Shown one piece after another: positions 46,232 to 57,217 of a DNA stretch of 64,000 nucleotides (the stretch's first letter is position 1; each line of letters starts with the position of its first letter). Made by a program: the position numbers and the translations under genes. The stretch is taken from positions 62,001-126,000 of the forward strand of contig NZ_CP091508.1 in NCBI RefSeq assembly GCF_022870865.1. The letters run 5' to 3'. A model generated the notes under the pieces. The model did not search any database. It was not told the origin of the DNA and worked only from the letters and a program-made list of their open reading frames with translations. Source of the DNA: Uruburuella testudinis. Its GTDB lineage: Bacteria > Pseudomonadota > Gammaproteobacteria > Burkholderiales > Neisseriaceae.

Positions 46232-46963
46232 TTATAAAGTGCGCCCGAGCAAATTGAGCATGTTTTGCCAGGCCGACGCGGCGGCTTCTTCGTTGTAGGC
46301 CAGATCCACACCGTTTTTCTCGCCGTTGCGGGTGGCTTGCGGGTTGGTGAAGCCGTGTTTGGCACCGGGGAAAATATCCACGCTGTAGCGCACTTTGGCG
46401 GCGTTCATTTCCTGCTCGAAGGCGGCGAGATCGTCGAGGGTGACCATGGTGTCTTTCTCGGCGTGTTCGATCAGCAGGCTGCCTTTGATAAAGCCTTCTT
46501 GTGCCGGTATGGCGGGGGTGAGGTTGCCGTGGAAGCTGGTAACGGCTTTTAAATCGGCACCGCGGCGGGCCATGTCGAGCACCACTTTGCCGCCGAAGCA
46601 AAAACCGATGGCGCCGATGCTGTGGGGATTGATTTGGCTTTGGGCGGTCAGCGCGTGAAAGGCCAAGTCGGTGCGTTCGACCAAAATGGCCGGGTCGGCC
46701 AGCACTGCCGTCATCCATTCGTTGGCTTGGGCGGCATCGTCGGTGAGGCATGCGTCGCCATACAAATCCATCGCCAGCGCGGCATAACCGGCTTCGGCCA
46801 GCCGCTCTGCCGCACGTTTGGCGTGCTCGCTCAGCCCCCACCACTCCGGTGCCACCAGCACGCCGGACAATTCGTCGGCAGCCTGTTCGGGCAGGCACAA
46901 ATGGCTTTGCAGGGTTAAACCGTCGGCGGTTGTGTAGCTTAAGGTGCGGGTAATCACAGACAT
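46232..46963 (-). CDS. Dienelactone hydrolase family protein
   Basis: 243-residue cytoplasmic alpha/beta hydrolase of the dienelactone hydrolase family. The predicted triad is Cys122 (GAIGFCFGGKV), Asp171 (HAEKDTMVTL) and His203 (GAKHGFTNPQ). The natural substrate is unknown; carboxymethylenebutenolidase is the namesake activity. CAGGAGCC precedes the ATG. Monocistronic between a DUS hairpin and repeat A. Confidence 0.9.
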   Translation of the reverse strand: MSVITRTLSYTTADGLTLQSHLCLPEQAADELSGVLVAPEWWGLSEHAKRAAERLAEAGYAALAMDLYGDACLTDDAAQANEWMTAVLADPAILVERTDLAFHALTAQSQINPHSIGAIGFCFGGKVVLDMARRGADLKAVTSFHGNLTPAIPAQEGFIKGSLLIEHAEKDTMVTLDDLAAFEQEMNAAKVRYSVDIFPGAKHGFTNPQATRNGEKNGVDLAYNEEAAASAWQNMLNLLGRTL

Positions 46964-46990
46964 AGCAGGCTCCTGATAAAAAGTTTTGAT

Positions 46991-47058
46991 ACCCGTTCAT
47001 AAAAATAATCTAACGGCATCTGCGCGCCGCCTTGCCGGCTGATTTTTGTGAATGGGTT
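46991..47058. repeat. Repeat A, short deleted copy
   Basis: ACCCGTTCATAAAAATAATC joined near GCCGCCTTGCCGGCTGA to ATTTTTGTGAATGGGT; upstream of the hydrolase gene. Confidence 0.65.
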
Positions 47059-47110
47059 TCAGACGGCCTAAGCTTAATGCAATCGTGTGCAATAAACAAG
47101 GCGCTGCGGT

Positions 47111-47276
47111 CTAGGGTGCCCTGACCATTAGTTTATGAGGGGATTTTTGTTCCTAGAAATGCAGATGCCAGGCAAAAAATGCAGCAAGATTGGACATCTT
47201 GCGAGGCTTTTTAACGCAGCAGATGCGTTTTCAGGGGCAAAATACACCCGTAAATCGAATGGTCAGGACACCCTAG
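47111..47276 (-). mobile_element. Repeat B, intact copy B7
   Basis: 166 bp from CTAGGGTGCCCTGACCATTA to GAATGGTCAGGACACCCTAG. Same subtype as B1, with GAGGGGATTTTTGTTCC in its left arm. Confidence 0.85.
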
Positions 47277-47340
47277 GGCTTTTTGAAGGGCGGCTAAAAT
47301 CGGGTTTGGATAAATATTTGTTAACAGGCGTGATGAAATC

Positions 47341-47383
47341 AAACAGGCCGTCTGAAATACGATTGGTTTCAGACGGCCTGTTT
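47341..47383. terminator. DUS hairpin downstream of murA
   Basis: 17-bp arms AAACAGGCCGTCTGAAA and complement, 9-nt loop. The same flanks occur in the metG terminator at 54169. Confidence 0.75.
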
Positions 47384-47417
47384 GAAGGACAGCGGCGGAT
47401 TAAGGGGTTGGGACAAT

Positions 47418-48794
<1,377 letters not shown>

Positions 48795-48929
48795 TTATAG
48801 TGGATTTTGCGCAGATTGCGTTTGTATGGCAGGTAAAATTTCAGACGGCCCCGATGCGTGTTGTCAAGGCCGTCTGAAAGCGGGAATGAAGGTGTATTTT
48901 GCCCTTCAAAAACCAATGGTCGGCATGCC

Positions 48930-49178
48930 TTAGGATTGTTTGGCCGCCCATTCGGCAGGGGTGGCGGCGGTGCTGATCGACAGGGCGTGCAATTCGTTGC
49001 TGGCGAGCTTTTCTTTCAGCCCGTCTTTAATCAGGCGGTGGCGGGCGAGGCGGGCTTTGCCTTCAAATGCAGCGGAAACGATGTGGGCGAAAAAATGGTG
49101 GCCGTCGCCTTCCACTTCGATGTGTTCGCAGGACGCAACGGCGGCAATCATTTCTTTAACTTGTTCGGGCGTGAGCAT
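48930..49178 (-). CDS. ibaG: BolA/IbaG-family protein
   Basis: 82-residue BolA-like protein. It starts MLTPEQVKEMIAAVASCEHIEVEGDGHHF and has the class II helix-turn-helix-like HRLIKDGLKEKLASNELHALSI. IbaG relatives bind a 2Fe-2S cluster with monothiol glutaredoxins and serve iron-sulfur or acid stress functions. AAAGGA precedes the ATG. Upstream of murA. The gap between them holds a DUS pair and a lone TATAGTGGATT. Confidence 0.9.
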   Translation of the reverse strand: MLTPEQVKEMIAAVASCEHIEVEGDGHHFFAHIVSAAFEGKARLARHRLIKDGLKEKLASNELHALSISTAATPAEWAAKQS

Positions 49179-49375
49179 GGGGGTTCCTTTTCGGCAGTTT
49201 GTTCAGACCGCTTGGGCGGCTTGGCCTGTGGTTTTTGAGGGGTAGAGTACATCTGTAAACCAAATGGCCGGCGCGCTCCGGTGCGGCCGCGGTTGTCGAG
49301 TATTATAAAGGATTCTTGCAACAATATTCTGTATAATCGGTCATAATGTTTTTCAGACGGCCTGATGATTGATCA

Positions 49376-49463
49376 TACCCATTCACACCCATTCACAAAA
49401 ATAATCTCACGGCGTTGGCTTGCCTTCTCTACTCTTTGCGAGCTTACTTTTGCGAATGGGCAT
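49376..49463. repeat. Repeat A, short copy with duplicated left end
   Basis: ACCCATTCACACCCATTCACAAAAATAATC, body shortened, ending GCTTACTTTTGCGAATGGG. Ends shortly before the ftsE leader and a DUS. Confidence 0.65.
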
Positions 49464-49504
49464 AACAGGCCGTCTGAAAGCCCTTTTTCATTTTGAGCAC
49501 AATC

Positions 49505-50158
49505 ATGATCCGTTTCGAGCAAGTTTCCAAAACCTATCCCGGCGGTTTTCACGCGCTGAAAAACGTCAGCTTCAATATCGATAAAGGCGAGATGATTTTC
49601 GTGGCCGGCCATTCCGGCGCGGGCAAATCCACCATGCTCAAGCTGATTGCCGGTATCACCAAGCCCACCACCGGTAAGGTGTGGATGAACCGGCAAGACA
49701 TCGGCGGCCTCAACGACAACCAAATCGGCTTTCTGCGCCAGCACATCGGCATCGTGTTTCAAGACCACAAAATCTTGTTTGACCGCAACGTGCTGCAAAA
49801 CGTGCTGCTGCCGCTGCGCATCATCGGCTACGACCGTGCGCAGGCCGAAAAGCGCGCGCGGGTGGCGATTGAAAAAGTGGGGCTGGGCGGGCGCGAGCAT
49901 GCCGACCCGGTGACACTCTCGGGCGGCGAACAGCAGCGTTTGTGTATCGCCCGCGCCGTGGTGCACCAGCCCAGCCTGCTGATTGCCGACGAGCCTTCCG
50001 CCAACCTCGACCGCGCCTATGCACTCGATATTATGGAATTATTCAAAACCTTTCACGAAGCGGGCACCACCGTGATTGTGGCCGCACACGATGAAACCCT
50101 GATGGCCGACTACGGCCACCGTATTTTACGCTTGCAGGAAGGCAGATTCGCCTCATGA
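49505..50158 (+). CDS. ftsE: Cell division ATPase FtsE
   Basis: 217-residue ABC ATPase that with FtsX controls septal peptidoglycan hydrolases. Walker A AGHSGAGKST (34-43), Q-loop FQDHKILFDRNVLQN, signature LSGGEQQRLCIARAV, Walker B LLIADEPSANLD and HDETL. ATG at 49505 is the conserved MIRFEQVSK start; the earlier in-frame codon adds only four residues. Stop overlaps the ftsX start by 4 nt (ATGA). Confidence 0.95.
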   Translation: MIRFEQVSKTYPGGFHALKNVSFNIDKGEMIFVAGHSGAGKSTMLKLIAGITKPTTGKVWMNRQDIGGLNDNQIGFLRQHIGIVFQDHKILFDRNVLQNVLLPLRIIGYDRAQAEKRARVAIEKVGLGGREHADPVTLSGGEQQRLCIARAVVHQPSLLIADEPSANLDRAYALDIMELFKTFHEAGTTVIVAAHDETLMADYGHRILRLQEGRFAS

Positions 50159-51069
50159 AACACTATCTCTCGCTCCACGCCGAATCTGCCCGCAATGCCG
50201 CCCGCCACTTTATCCGCCAGCCTTTGGCCACGCTTTTGATTCTGCTGATGCTCTCGATTGCCATGACACTGCCGCTGGCGCTGTATCTGGGCGTGCAAAG
50301 CGGGCAGGCGGTGCTCGGCAAACTCAACGAGGCGCCGCAGATTACCCTCTATATGGAATTGGGCGCCGATGAAGTCGACAACGAAGCGGTGAAAAACCTG
50401 CTGGCCGAAGATACGCGCATCGAAAACAGCGAATTCGTCGCCAAACAAGCCGGCCTCGAAGAATTGCAGCAAAGCATGGGCGGGCAGGATTTGGTGTCGA
50501 TGCTCGATGAAAATCCGCTGCCCGATGTGTTTATCGTTACCCCCGATGCCGGCACCGCGCCCTCGGCGATACAGGCTTTGCAGCAGGATTTGGCCGATCT
50601 GCCGATGGTGGAAGCCGCCAAACTCGACACCGAATGGATGCAGACCCTCTACCAAATCAATGATTTCGTGCACAAAATTTTCTGGTTTCTCGCCATCACC
50701 CTGAGCGTGGCGTTTGTGCTGGTGGCGCACAACACCATCCGCCTGCAAATCTTGAGCCGCAAAGAAGAAATCGAAATCACCAAGCTGTTGGGCGCCCCCG
50801 CTTCGTTTATCCGCCGCCCGTTTTTATACCAAGCCGCTTGGCAGAGCGTATTGTCTGCCGCCATCAGCATCGGCCTGTGCGCCTGGCTGATGCGCGCCAG
50901 CCAGCCGCTGATCAGCCAGATTTTCCGCCCCTACGGCCTCAATATCGAATGGCGGTTTTTCCATGCCTGGGAAATTCTGACCGTGTTGGCGGTGGTAACC
51001 GCCTTAGGCATTGCCGGCGCCTGGCTGGCCACACAGCAGCATTTGCTGAGCTTTAAAGCCAGAAAATAA
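50155..51069 (+). CDS. ftsX: Cell division protein FtsX
   Basis: 304-residue inner-membrane partner of FtsE. One helix near residues 22-45 and three in the C-terminal half, with a periplasmic loop (about 50-170) between, the usual FtsX topology. RLQILSRKEEIEITKLLGAP is the cytoplasmic coupling segment. Translationally coupled to ftsE. The downstream gap holds a degenerate DUS pair and a repeat A copy. Confidence 0.95.
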   Translation: MKHYLSLHAESARNAARHFIRQPLATLLILLMLSIAMTLPLALYLGVQSGQAVLGKLNEAPQITLYMELGADEVDNEAVKNLLAEDTRIENSEFVAKQAGLEELQQSMGGQDLVSMLDENPLPDVFIVTPDAGTAPSAIQALQQDLADLPMVEAAKLDTEWMQTLYQINDFVHKIFWFLAITLSVAFVLVAHNTIRLQILSRKEEIEITKLLGAPASFIRRPFLYQAAWQSVLSAAISIGLCAWLMRASQPLISQIFRPYGLNIEWRFFHAWEILTVLAVVTALGIAGAWLATQQHLLSFKARK

Positions 51070-51265
51070 ATAAGTACGCGCCATTCAAAAATACCTGACG
51101 GCCTTGCCCGCGTTGCCATACGCTGTCTGCACGATGCGGTTTTCAGACCGCCGCGTTATTGGCTTGTTTTTTTGAACAGACATCATGAGGCCGTCTGAAA
51201 CCAAATCTGTGGCAGACGGTCTGTTGATGCAGGCAGCCGATTCTTTTTCAGCGGCTGTTTGAATA

Positions 51266-51348
51266 GCCGTTCACAAAAGCCAGCCGGCAAAGCGGCGGGT
51301 GAGCCAACGCAGTTGGTTGTTTTTGTGAATGGGTATGAAAAAACCTTT
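51266..51348. repeat. Repeat A, short copy
   Basis: AGCCGTTCACAAAAGCCAGCC to GGTTGTTTTTGTGAATGGGT, 83 bp, ending just before the pncC start. Confidence 0.65.
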
Positions 51349-51363
51349 CGGAACCAACACATC

Positions 51364-51837
51364 ATGAATACCCTGGAAGCCGTAACCACCCGCCTGCTCG
51401 AACAAAACCACACCGTAACCTGCGCCGAATCCTGCACCGGCGGCCTGCTGGCGGCCGAGCTTACCCGTTTGCCGGGCAGCTCGAATTGGTTTGACATGGG
51501 CTTTATTACCTACAGCAACGCCGCCAAAGAACAGCTGTTGGGCGTCAACACCGCCACGCTTGATTTTTACGGCGCGGTGAGCGAAGAAACCGTGCGCGAA
51601 ATGGCATTGGGCGCGCTTTTGGCCGCCAAGGCCGATTTTGCCCTGAGCATCTCCGGCATCGCCGGCCCCGGCGGCGGCAGCGATGAAAAACCCGTGGGCA
51701 CAGTATGGTTCGGCCTGGCCGGCAAACAGCATATCTGGGCAGAGAAAGCCTGTTTCGAAGGCGGCCGCGATGCCGTGCGCGCCCGGGCCGTGCAGTTTGC
51801 ATTGGCGTTTTTGCTGGAAAAAATAAACCAGGCATAA
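51364..51837 (+). CDS. pncC: Nicotinamide-nucleotide amidohydrolase
   Basis: 157-residue stand-alone CinA C-terminal domain that converts NMN to nicotinate mononucleotide in NAD recycling. The catalytic serine is in TCAESCTGGLLAAEL; SGIAGPGGGSDEKPVGTVWFGL is the second signature. ATG at 51364 chosen because the domain begins there. No strong ribosome binding site: the upstream 20 bp lie beside the end of a repeat A. Together with pncA it gives the window two NAD-salvage amidases. Confidence 0.93.
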   Translation: MNTLEAVTTRLLEQNHTVTCAESCTGGLLAAELTRLPGSSNWFDMGFITYSNAAKEQLLGVNTATLDFYGAVSEETVREMALGALLAAKADFALSISGIAGPGGGSDEKPVGTVWFGLAGKQHIWAEKACFEGGRDAVRARAVQFALAFLLEKINQA

Positions 51838-51905
51838 TACCCATTCACCAAAGTAAGCCGACAAGGCAGCGAGCCGACACAGCCAGGTTGCTTTGCGAAT
51901 GGCAT
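51838..51905. repeat. Repeat A, short copy directly after pncC
   Basis: ACCCATTCACCAAAGTAAGCC to GCTTTGCGAATGGC; its first bases touch the pncC stop codon. Confidence 0.6.
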
Positions 51906-51930
51906 AATCTGCCTGCGCACCTTGTCATTA

Positions 51931-51976
51931 ATATTGAGGCCGTCTGAAATGATTTATTTTCAGACGGCCTCAATAT
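51931..51976. terminator. DUS hairpin terminator of pncC
   Basis: 19-bp arms ATATTGAGGCCGTCTGAAA and complement, 8-nt loop. Confidence 0.8.
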
Positions 51977-52075
51977 CATTCAAAAGGTATGCGTATTATG
52001 GCCGCAACAACCCACAAGGCCGTCTGAAAAAAAGCTATAATCCACAGCATTGGTTTTCTATGAAGAACACATCAC

Positions 52076-54154
52076 ATGACACAACGCAAAATCCTCGTTA
52101 CCTCCGCGCTGCCTTATGCCAACGGCAGCATCCACCTCGGCCACATGGTCGAGCACATTCAAACCGATATTTGGGTGCGCTTTCAAAAGCTGCGCGGCCA
52201 CGAATGCTATTACTGCTGCGCCGACGATACCCACGGCACCCCCGTGATGCTGGCCGCCCAAAAGCAGGGCATTTCGCCGGAAGACATGATTGCCAAAGTG
52301 CGCGAAGAGCATCTGGCCGACTTCAGCGGCTTCGGCATCGGCTACGACAACTACTACAGCACCCATTCGCCTGAAAACAAACAGTTTTCCGAACAGATTT
52401 ACCGCGCCCTCAAAGCCAACGGCAAAATCGAAGCGCGCACCATCGAGCAGCTGTTCGACCCCGAAAAAAACATGTTTCTGCCCGACCGCTTCGTCAAAGG
52501 CGAATGCCCCAAATGCCACGCCCAAGACCAATACGGCGACAACTGCGAAGTGTGCGGCACCACCTATTCGCCCACCGAGCTGATTAAACCTTATTCCGCC
52601 ATTTCCGGCGCCGCGCCGGTGCTCAAAGAGAGTGAACACTTCTTCTTCAAACTCGGCGAATGCGTCGAATATCTGCAAGCATGGACTTCGGGCAGCACCA
52701 CCTTGGCCGACGGCCGCGTGCAGCCGCACCTACAGGCCGAAGCACTCAACAAAATGAAAGAATGGCTCGCCCCCGATGAAAACGGCGAAGGCGGCCTGAG
52801 CGATTGGGACATCTCCCGCGATGCGCCCTATTTCGGCTTTGAAATCCCCGACGCGCCCGGCAAATATTTCTACGTGTGGCTCGACGCCCCCGTGGGCTAC
52901 ATGGCCTCGTTTAAAAACCTGTGCGAGCGCATCGGCGTTGATTTCGACGAATTTTTCAAAGCCGGCAGCCCCACCGAGATGTATCACTTTATCGGCAAAG
53001 ACATCCTCTATTTCCACGCCCTGTTTTGGCCGGCCATGCTCAAATACAGCGGTCACCGCGCCCCCACCGGCGTATTCGCCCACGGCTTTCTCACCGTTGA
53101 CGGCCAAAAAATGTCGAAATCGCGCGGCACCTTCATTACTGCCAAATCCTATCTCGACCAAAAGCTCAACCCCGAGTGGATGCGCTACTACATCGCCGCC
53201 AAGCTTAACAGCCGCATCGAAGACATCGACCTCAACCTGCAAGACTTTATCGCCCGCGTCAACAGCGATTTGGTCGGCAAATACGTCAACATCGCCGCAC
53301 GCGCCGCCGGCTTTATCGCCAAACGCTTTGAAGGCCGTCTGAAAAACGTTTCCGACAGCCCCCTGCTGCAACAGCTCGCCGCGCAAAGCGACACCATCGC
53401 CGCCGACTACGAAAACCGCGAATACGCCAAAGCCCTGCGCGACATCATGGCATTGGCCGATACCGTCAACGAATATGTCGATGCCAACAAACCGTGGGAG
53501 CTGGCCAAACAAGAAGGCCAAGAAGAACGCCTGCACCAAGTGTGCAGCGAGCTGATAAATGCCTTCAAAACCCTCAGCGTTTACCTGGCGCCCGTATTGC
53601 CGAACGTGGCCGCCCAAGCCGCCGGTTTTCTCAACCTGCCGCAACTGAGCTGGGCCGATGCCGTCCGCCACCTTTCAGACGGCCACAGCATCAACAAATA
53701 CCAACATCTCATGCAACGTGTGGAGCAACAACAAGTGGACAACTTAATCGAAGCCAACAAACAAAGCATTCAAACGGCCGCCGAAACCCCTGCCGGCACC
53801 TCAAACTACGCCCCCGTGGCCGAACAGGCAAGTTTCGACGACTTTATGAAAATCGACATGCGCGTAGCCAAAGTATTGAACTGCGAAGCCGTCGAAGGCA
53901 GCACCAAGCTGTTGAAATTCTCACTCGATTTCGGCTTTGAGCAGCGCACCATTTTCTCCGGCATCGCCGCCTCCTACCCCAACCCGGCCGAACTCAACGG
54001 CCGCATGGTCATCGCCGTCGCCAACTTCGCCCCGCGCAAAATGGCCAAATTCGGCACCAGCGAAGGCATGATTTTGAGCGCCGCCACCGCAGAGGGCAAA
54101 TTGAAATTGCTGGATGTCGACACAGGCGCACAGCCGGGCGATAAAGTCGGCTGA
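52076..54154 (+). CDS. metG: Methionyl-tRNA synthetase
   Basis: 692-residue class I synthetase. HLGH at residues 20-23 and KMSKS at 345-349 form the ATP site. The zinc knuckle [17 protein letters not shown] has the four cysteines. The C-terminal about 110 residues ([20 protein letters not shown]) are the EMAP-like tRNA-binding and dimerisation domain. A DUS is translated in the gene (near 53332). GAAGA lies 11 nt before the ATG. Confidence 0.97.
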   Translation: MTQRKILVTSALPYANGSIHLGHMVEHIQTDIWVRFQKLRGHECYYCCADDTHGTPVMLAAQKQGISPEDMIAKVREEHLADFSGFGIGYDNYYSTHSPENKQFSEQIYRALKANGKIEARTIEQLFDPEKNMFLPDRFVKGECPKCHAQDQYGDNCEVCGTTYSPTELIKPYSAISGAAPVLKESEHFFFKLGECVEYLQAWTSGSTTLADGRVQPHLQAEALNKMKEWLAPDENGEGGLSDWDISRDAPYFGFEIPDAPGKYFYVWLDAPVGYMASFKNLCERIGVDFDEFFKAGSPTEMYHFIGKDILYFHALFWPAMLKYSGHRAPTGVFAHGFLTVDGQKMSKSRGTFITAKSYLDQKLNPEWMRYYIAAKLNSRIEDIDLNLQDFIARVNSDLVGKYVNIAARAAGFIAKRFEGRLKNVSDSPLLQQLAAQSDTIAADYENREYAKALRDIMALADTVNEYVDANKPWELAKQEGQEERLHQVCSELINAFKTLSVYLAPVLPNVAAQAAGFLNLPQLSWADAVRHLSDGHSINKYQHLMQRVEQQQVDNLIEANKQSIQTAAETPAGTSNYAPVAEQASFDDFMKIDMRVAKVLNCEAVEGSTKLLKFSLDFGFEQRTIFSGIAASYPNPAELNGRMVIAVANFAPRKMAKFGTSEGMILSAATAEGKLKLLDVDTGAQPGDKVG

Positions 54155-54168
54155 TGCTGTGATGAGTC

Positions 54169-54202
54169 AAACAGGCCGTCTGAAATTTCAGACGGCCTGT
54201 TT
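54169..54202. terminator. 34-bp perfect DUS palindrome, metG/REase terminator
   Basis: 17-bp arms with no unpaired centre, between convergent metG and the restriction gene; it overlaps neither stop codon. Confidence 0.85.
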
Positions 54203-54203
54203 A

Positions 54204-55043
54204 TTAAAATTCAATATTGCCTTCGTTTTTGATTTGCTCAATAAATTTATCGATTGTCGATAAATTATATACGCTTGAAATAATACTAATCGCTGCTTCC
54301 AGTTTGTTTTTAGCTGAAAGCCAACCTTGACCATCGGTTATCCAAACAAATTCATAATTTGGATATTGGTTGATTTTCGGCGCAACATCCGAATAGGCTC
54401 TGGCTACCTCATTTAATTTTGAACCGCCGCTGTTATAGTAATTCGTTTCAATAAAGTAGGTTTTTAGGCGGGTTTTAATCACAAAATCAAAGCGTTTTAC
54501 ATCCACCCCCAGCGTGGTAATCTCGGGAAAAAGCGTGCTGGGTACTTCAGATTTAAACAGTAAATTTTCACTCCCAAACAGTAAGGCAACGGCATTGGCC
54601 ATGTTATCGCCACCACGGTTTTTGCGGGCATTGGTATCCAGCCCGACTTCGATACCGAAAACATAATCCACCAGATTGGTGATGTCTTTATTTTGAAAAA
54701 CTTCTGCCAAGCCGGTTTCTTGAATATATTCAAAGATTTTATCAGGTGAATGAAAATAGCTGTCTAAAACAACAATATCGCCTTGGCTGTTAAATGTTTT
54801 GGCTTTTTTGTTTTTGCGGATGGCAATTAAAATATCCAGTATTTCAAATACTTTAGGATTTTCCTGATACAAGTCTTCAATGGCTGATTTTAAATCTTCT
54901 TTGCCGATTAAATAATTAAGTTGATTGAGCTTGATGGCGATTTTGCCGACATTGGCTCTGATTTTGGGGAAATCAGTAAAATAGCCTAATGTGGCATTGG
55001 TTTCTGATAGCTGTGAAATAAATAATTGAAATGATGAAGACAT
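54204..55043 (-). CDS. Type II restriction endonuclease, DpnII/MboI family (GATC)
   Basis: 279-residue endonuclease closely resembling DpnII. The diagnostic C-terminal half contains VDKRF-like VDVKRFDFVIKTRLKTYFIE, then NYYNSGGSKLNEVARAYSD and YEFVWITDGQGWLSAKNKLE. FDF and the following ET likely form the PD-(D/E)XK-like metal site. It cleaves unmethylated GATC. AT-rich codons (many AAT, TTA, ATA) contrast with metG next door, a sign of transfer. GGAAA precedes the ATG. Last gene of the five-gene block. Confidence 0.92.
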   Translation of the reverse strand: MSSSFQLFISQLSETNATLGYFTDFPKIRANVGKIAIKLNQLNYLIGKEDLKSAIEDLYQENPKVFEILDILIAIRKNKKAKTFNSQGDIVVLDSYFHSPDKIFEYIQETGLAEVFQNKDITNLVDYVFGIEVGLDTNARKNRGGDNMANAVALLFGSENLLFKSEVPSTLFPEITTLGVDVKRFDFVIKTRLKTYFIETNYYNSGGSKLNEVARAYSDVAPKINQYPNYEFVWITDGQGWLSAKNKLEAAISIISSVYNLSTIDKFIEQIKNEGNIEF

Positions 55044-55058
55044 TTTATTTCCATTTTA

Positions 55059-55607
55059 TTATGGTTGGGAATTAACATCGGGCAAGCCCAGCCATTTTAG
55101 AGGGATGGCGTTAAATTGATAATGGCAATTCATACATAAAATATAATCTAATGTGTCACGATATTTCGGATGTTTGTACCAATCACTCAATACATAGACG
55201 TATTCAACCCGCCAGCCCAAAGCATGAACCAACTTGGTATATTGTTTACGTTTGAAATCGCAGGTTTGCAATTTTTCATCTACTGATCCAGATACATGTT
55301 GGAATTTGATTTCAATGATAAATAGCGTATCGCGGACAATTACAAACAGACCATTATCCGGCTCTAAGCGTTTGGATAAATGCTCTCTCCAGTTGACATT
55401 GTATCGTGCTAAAAATCGGTAAAACTCTTGCTTTTTAAAACAATGAGCCAGTAATTCCTCATTAAACCAGACTTCATAACCTGCATTGTCGGGTGTTGGC
55501 CTTAAATTGTAGCCAGGAATAGATTCAAATATTGTACGAATATCGGCCTTAGATTCAAAATGTAAACCTGTTTGTGTATTGCTGCCCCCTTTTCCATCTT
55601 TAATCAT
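55059..55607 (-). CDS. Putative PD-(D/E)XK endonuclease within the GATC system
   Basis: 182-residue protein with a textbook nuclease core: Pro83-Asp84 (EPDNGLFVIV) and Glu99-Ile100-Lys101 (FIIEIKFQ). Its N-terminus GGSNTQTGLHFESKAD, with a further Glu, is common in type II restriction enzymes. The classical DpnII system has no such gene. It may be a second restriction enzyme, a nicking enzyme or a helper of the first. A conserved MNCHYQF near the C-terminus has a Cys-His pair. It overlaps the preceding methyltransferase by 8 nt and lies 15 nt before the DpnII-like gene. Confidence 0.7.
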   Translation of the reverse strand: MIKDGKGGSNTQTGLHFESKADIRTIFESIPGYNLRPTPDNAGYEVWFNEELLAHCFKKQEFYRFLARYNVNWREHLSKRLEPDNGLFVIVRDTLFIIEIKFQHVSGSVDEKLQTCDFKRKQYTKLVHALGWRVEYVYVLSDWYKHPKYRDTLDYILCMNCHYQFNAIPLKWLGLPDVNSQP

Positions 55608-56415
55608 TATTTATCCTTTTCTTTGCTAATTCAAAATAGTTTGATTCTAATTCGCAACCGCAAAATTGCCGACTATGTTTTAAAGCCGCTACCGCCGTGG
55701 TGCCACTGCCCATAAAGGGGTCAAAAATTAAATCTCCTGGGTTGGATGCTGCCAAGATACATCGCTCCAATAAGGCCAATGGCTTTTGCGTAGGATGTTT
55801 GCCGAATGTTTTTTCTAACTTTCCTGGCGGCGTAAATTGCCAAACGCATTTCATCTGCTTGTCGCCGTTTTGCGCTTTCATCACATCATAATGAAATATG
55901 TGTTTGGCTTTTTTATCTTTTTTCGCCCATAGTAATGTTTCGGTTGAATGGGTGAAAAAGCGGCAGGATAAATTGGGTGGCGGATTGGGTTTTTCCCAAG
56001 TGATATTGTTTAAAATATGATAGCCGATGAGCTGCATCATATAGCCCACCATATAAACATTATGGTAAGTGCCGCATACCCAAATTGTGCCGTTTGGTTT
56101 GAGCAATGCGTAACACAGCCGCAACCACTTTTCATAAAATTCCAAATCAGCGGCCATGCCTTTGGATTTATCCCATTCTCCTTTATTCACCGACACCATT
56201 TGTCCGTTTTGACAGCTAAAACCGTCATTGGATAAAAAATAAGGCGGGTCGGCAAAAATCATATCAAAACAACCGTTGGGATGCTTATCTAAAATTCGCC
56301 GCATGACATTCAACGAATTTTCATTGTAAATAATCAGGCCGTCTGAAACCGATTTTTTCAGACGGCTGTGGTAAATGGCGGCCTCTTCAGCCAACTTATT
56401 AAATTCATTCGCCAT
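55600..56415 (-). CDS. DpnA-like adenine methyltransferase (beta class)
   Basis: 271-residue m6A methyltransferase similar to DpnA, which protects GATC including on single-stranded DNA. DPPY at residues 56-59 precedes FDPFMGSGTT (231-240), the beta-class order. CFDMIFADPPYFLSNDG and NITWEKPNPPPNLSCRFFTHSTETLLWAKK follow DpnA closely. Residues 18-27 (SRLKKSVSDGL) are encoded by an inverted DUS pair and look inserted. ATG at 56415 overlaps the dam-like gene by 11 nt; a longer start at 56484 would overlap more. Confidence 0.9.
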   Translation of the reverse strand: MANEFNKLAEEAAIYHSRLKKSVSDGLIIYNENSLNVMRRILDKHPNGCFDMIFADPPYFLSNDGFSCQNGQMVSVNKGEWDKSKGMAADLEFYEKWLRLCYALLKPNGTIWVCGTYHNVYMVGYMMQLIGYHILNNITWEKPNPPPNLSCRFFTHSTETLLWAKKDKKAKHIFHYDVMKAQNGDKQMKCVWQFTPPGKLEKTFGKHPTQKPLALLERCILAASNPGDLIFDPFMGSGTTAVAALKHSRQFCGCELESNYFELAKKRINND

Positions 56416-57217
56416 AAACTGCCAATAGTTCTCCCACTTTTTGACGGCTGCTTCCTTTGGCTGCGATATTTCTTTGCACGTCAATTAATGCTAAGCGGGC
56501 ATCTTTATAAATTTCACGGGTAAAGGCGGTATCATGATTGGAAATCAACACGCCTTGCGATTGTTCTGCTGCTTCTTTCGCCGCCAGTGCCAAGCGGTTT
56601 TGGTCATCCATATTAAAGCCACCCTTGGCATACGCGGTAAAGGAAGCCGTTTCACTCAGGGGAACATAAGGTGGATCACAATACACAACATCATCATCTG
56701 TAGCCAAAGCCAAGGCCGTCTGAAAATCACTACACAGTATTTCAATGCGGTTGGATTTTTGAATAAAGCCCTGCATTTCAGCCTCAGGGAAATAAGGTGA
56801 TCTATAGCGCCCAAACGGCACATTAAACCTGCCTTTGCTGTTGTAACGGCATAAGCCATTAAACGCATGGCGATTGAGATAAACAAACAAGGCTGACCGT
56901 TCGGTTAGATCGGCACTCTGATTAAACTGCTCTCGCAGCTCGTAAAAGCGGGCTTCTTGATTATTTTCAGATGTAAAAAACTGGCGTGTAAAATCAATAA
57001 AATATTGTTTTTCCTGCTTTAAAATTTGATACAGGCCGATTAGGTCGGGGTTGGTGTCATTCAACAGATAAGCATCAAATTCCAGCGACAACGACAAGGC
57101 AGCTGAGCCGGCAAACGGCTCAATCAAGCGTTTGCGCGGTTCAGTGGGTAAGTTAAACTGAATGAAAGGAACAAGCTTGCTTTTGCCGCCTGCCCATTTG
57201 AGGAAAGGCTTAGACAT
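56405..57217 (-). CDS. Dam-like adenine methyltransferase, DpnM type (alpha class)
   Basis: 270-residue GATC m6A methyltransferase. The SAM motif region FLKWAGGKSKLVP and EPFAGSAALSL come first, then DPPYVPLSE at 181-184, the alpha-class order. SNHDTAFTREIY and the tail KVGELLAVYG are typical of Dam/DpnM. DUS is translated once (SDFQTALAL). Its start shares one base with the stop of the 91-residue gene upstream (TAATG), so the block is translationally coupled. Confidence 0.93.
   Translation of the reverse strand: MSKPFLKWAGGKSKLVPFIQFNLPTEPRKRLIEPFAGSAALSLSLEFDAYLLNDTNPDLIGLYQILKQEKQYFIDFTRQFFTSENNQEARFYELREQFNQSADLTERSALFVYLNRHAFNGLCRYNSKGRFNVPFGRYRSPYFPEAEMQGFIQKSNRIEILCSDFQTALALATDDDVVYCDPPYVPLSETASFTAYAKGGFNMDDQNRLALAAKEAAEQSQGVLISNHDTAFTREIYKDARLALIDVQRNIAAKGSSRQKVGELLAVYGE

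Noticed and set aside
48796..48806. TATAGTGGATT, resembling one end of a Correia element, between ibaG and murA.
   Set aside because: No matching inverted end or Correia core within 200 bp; could be chance in AT-rich DNA.
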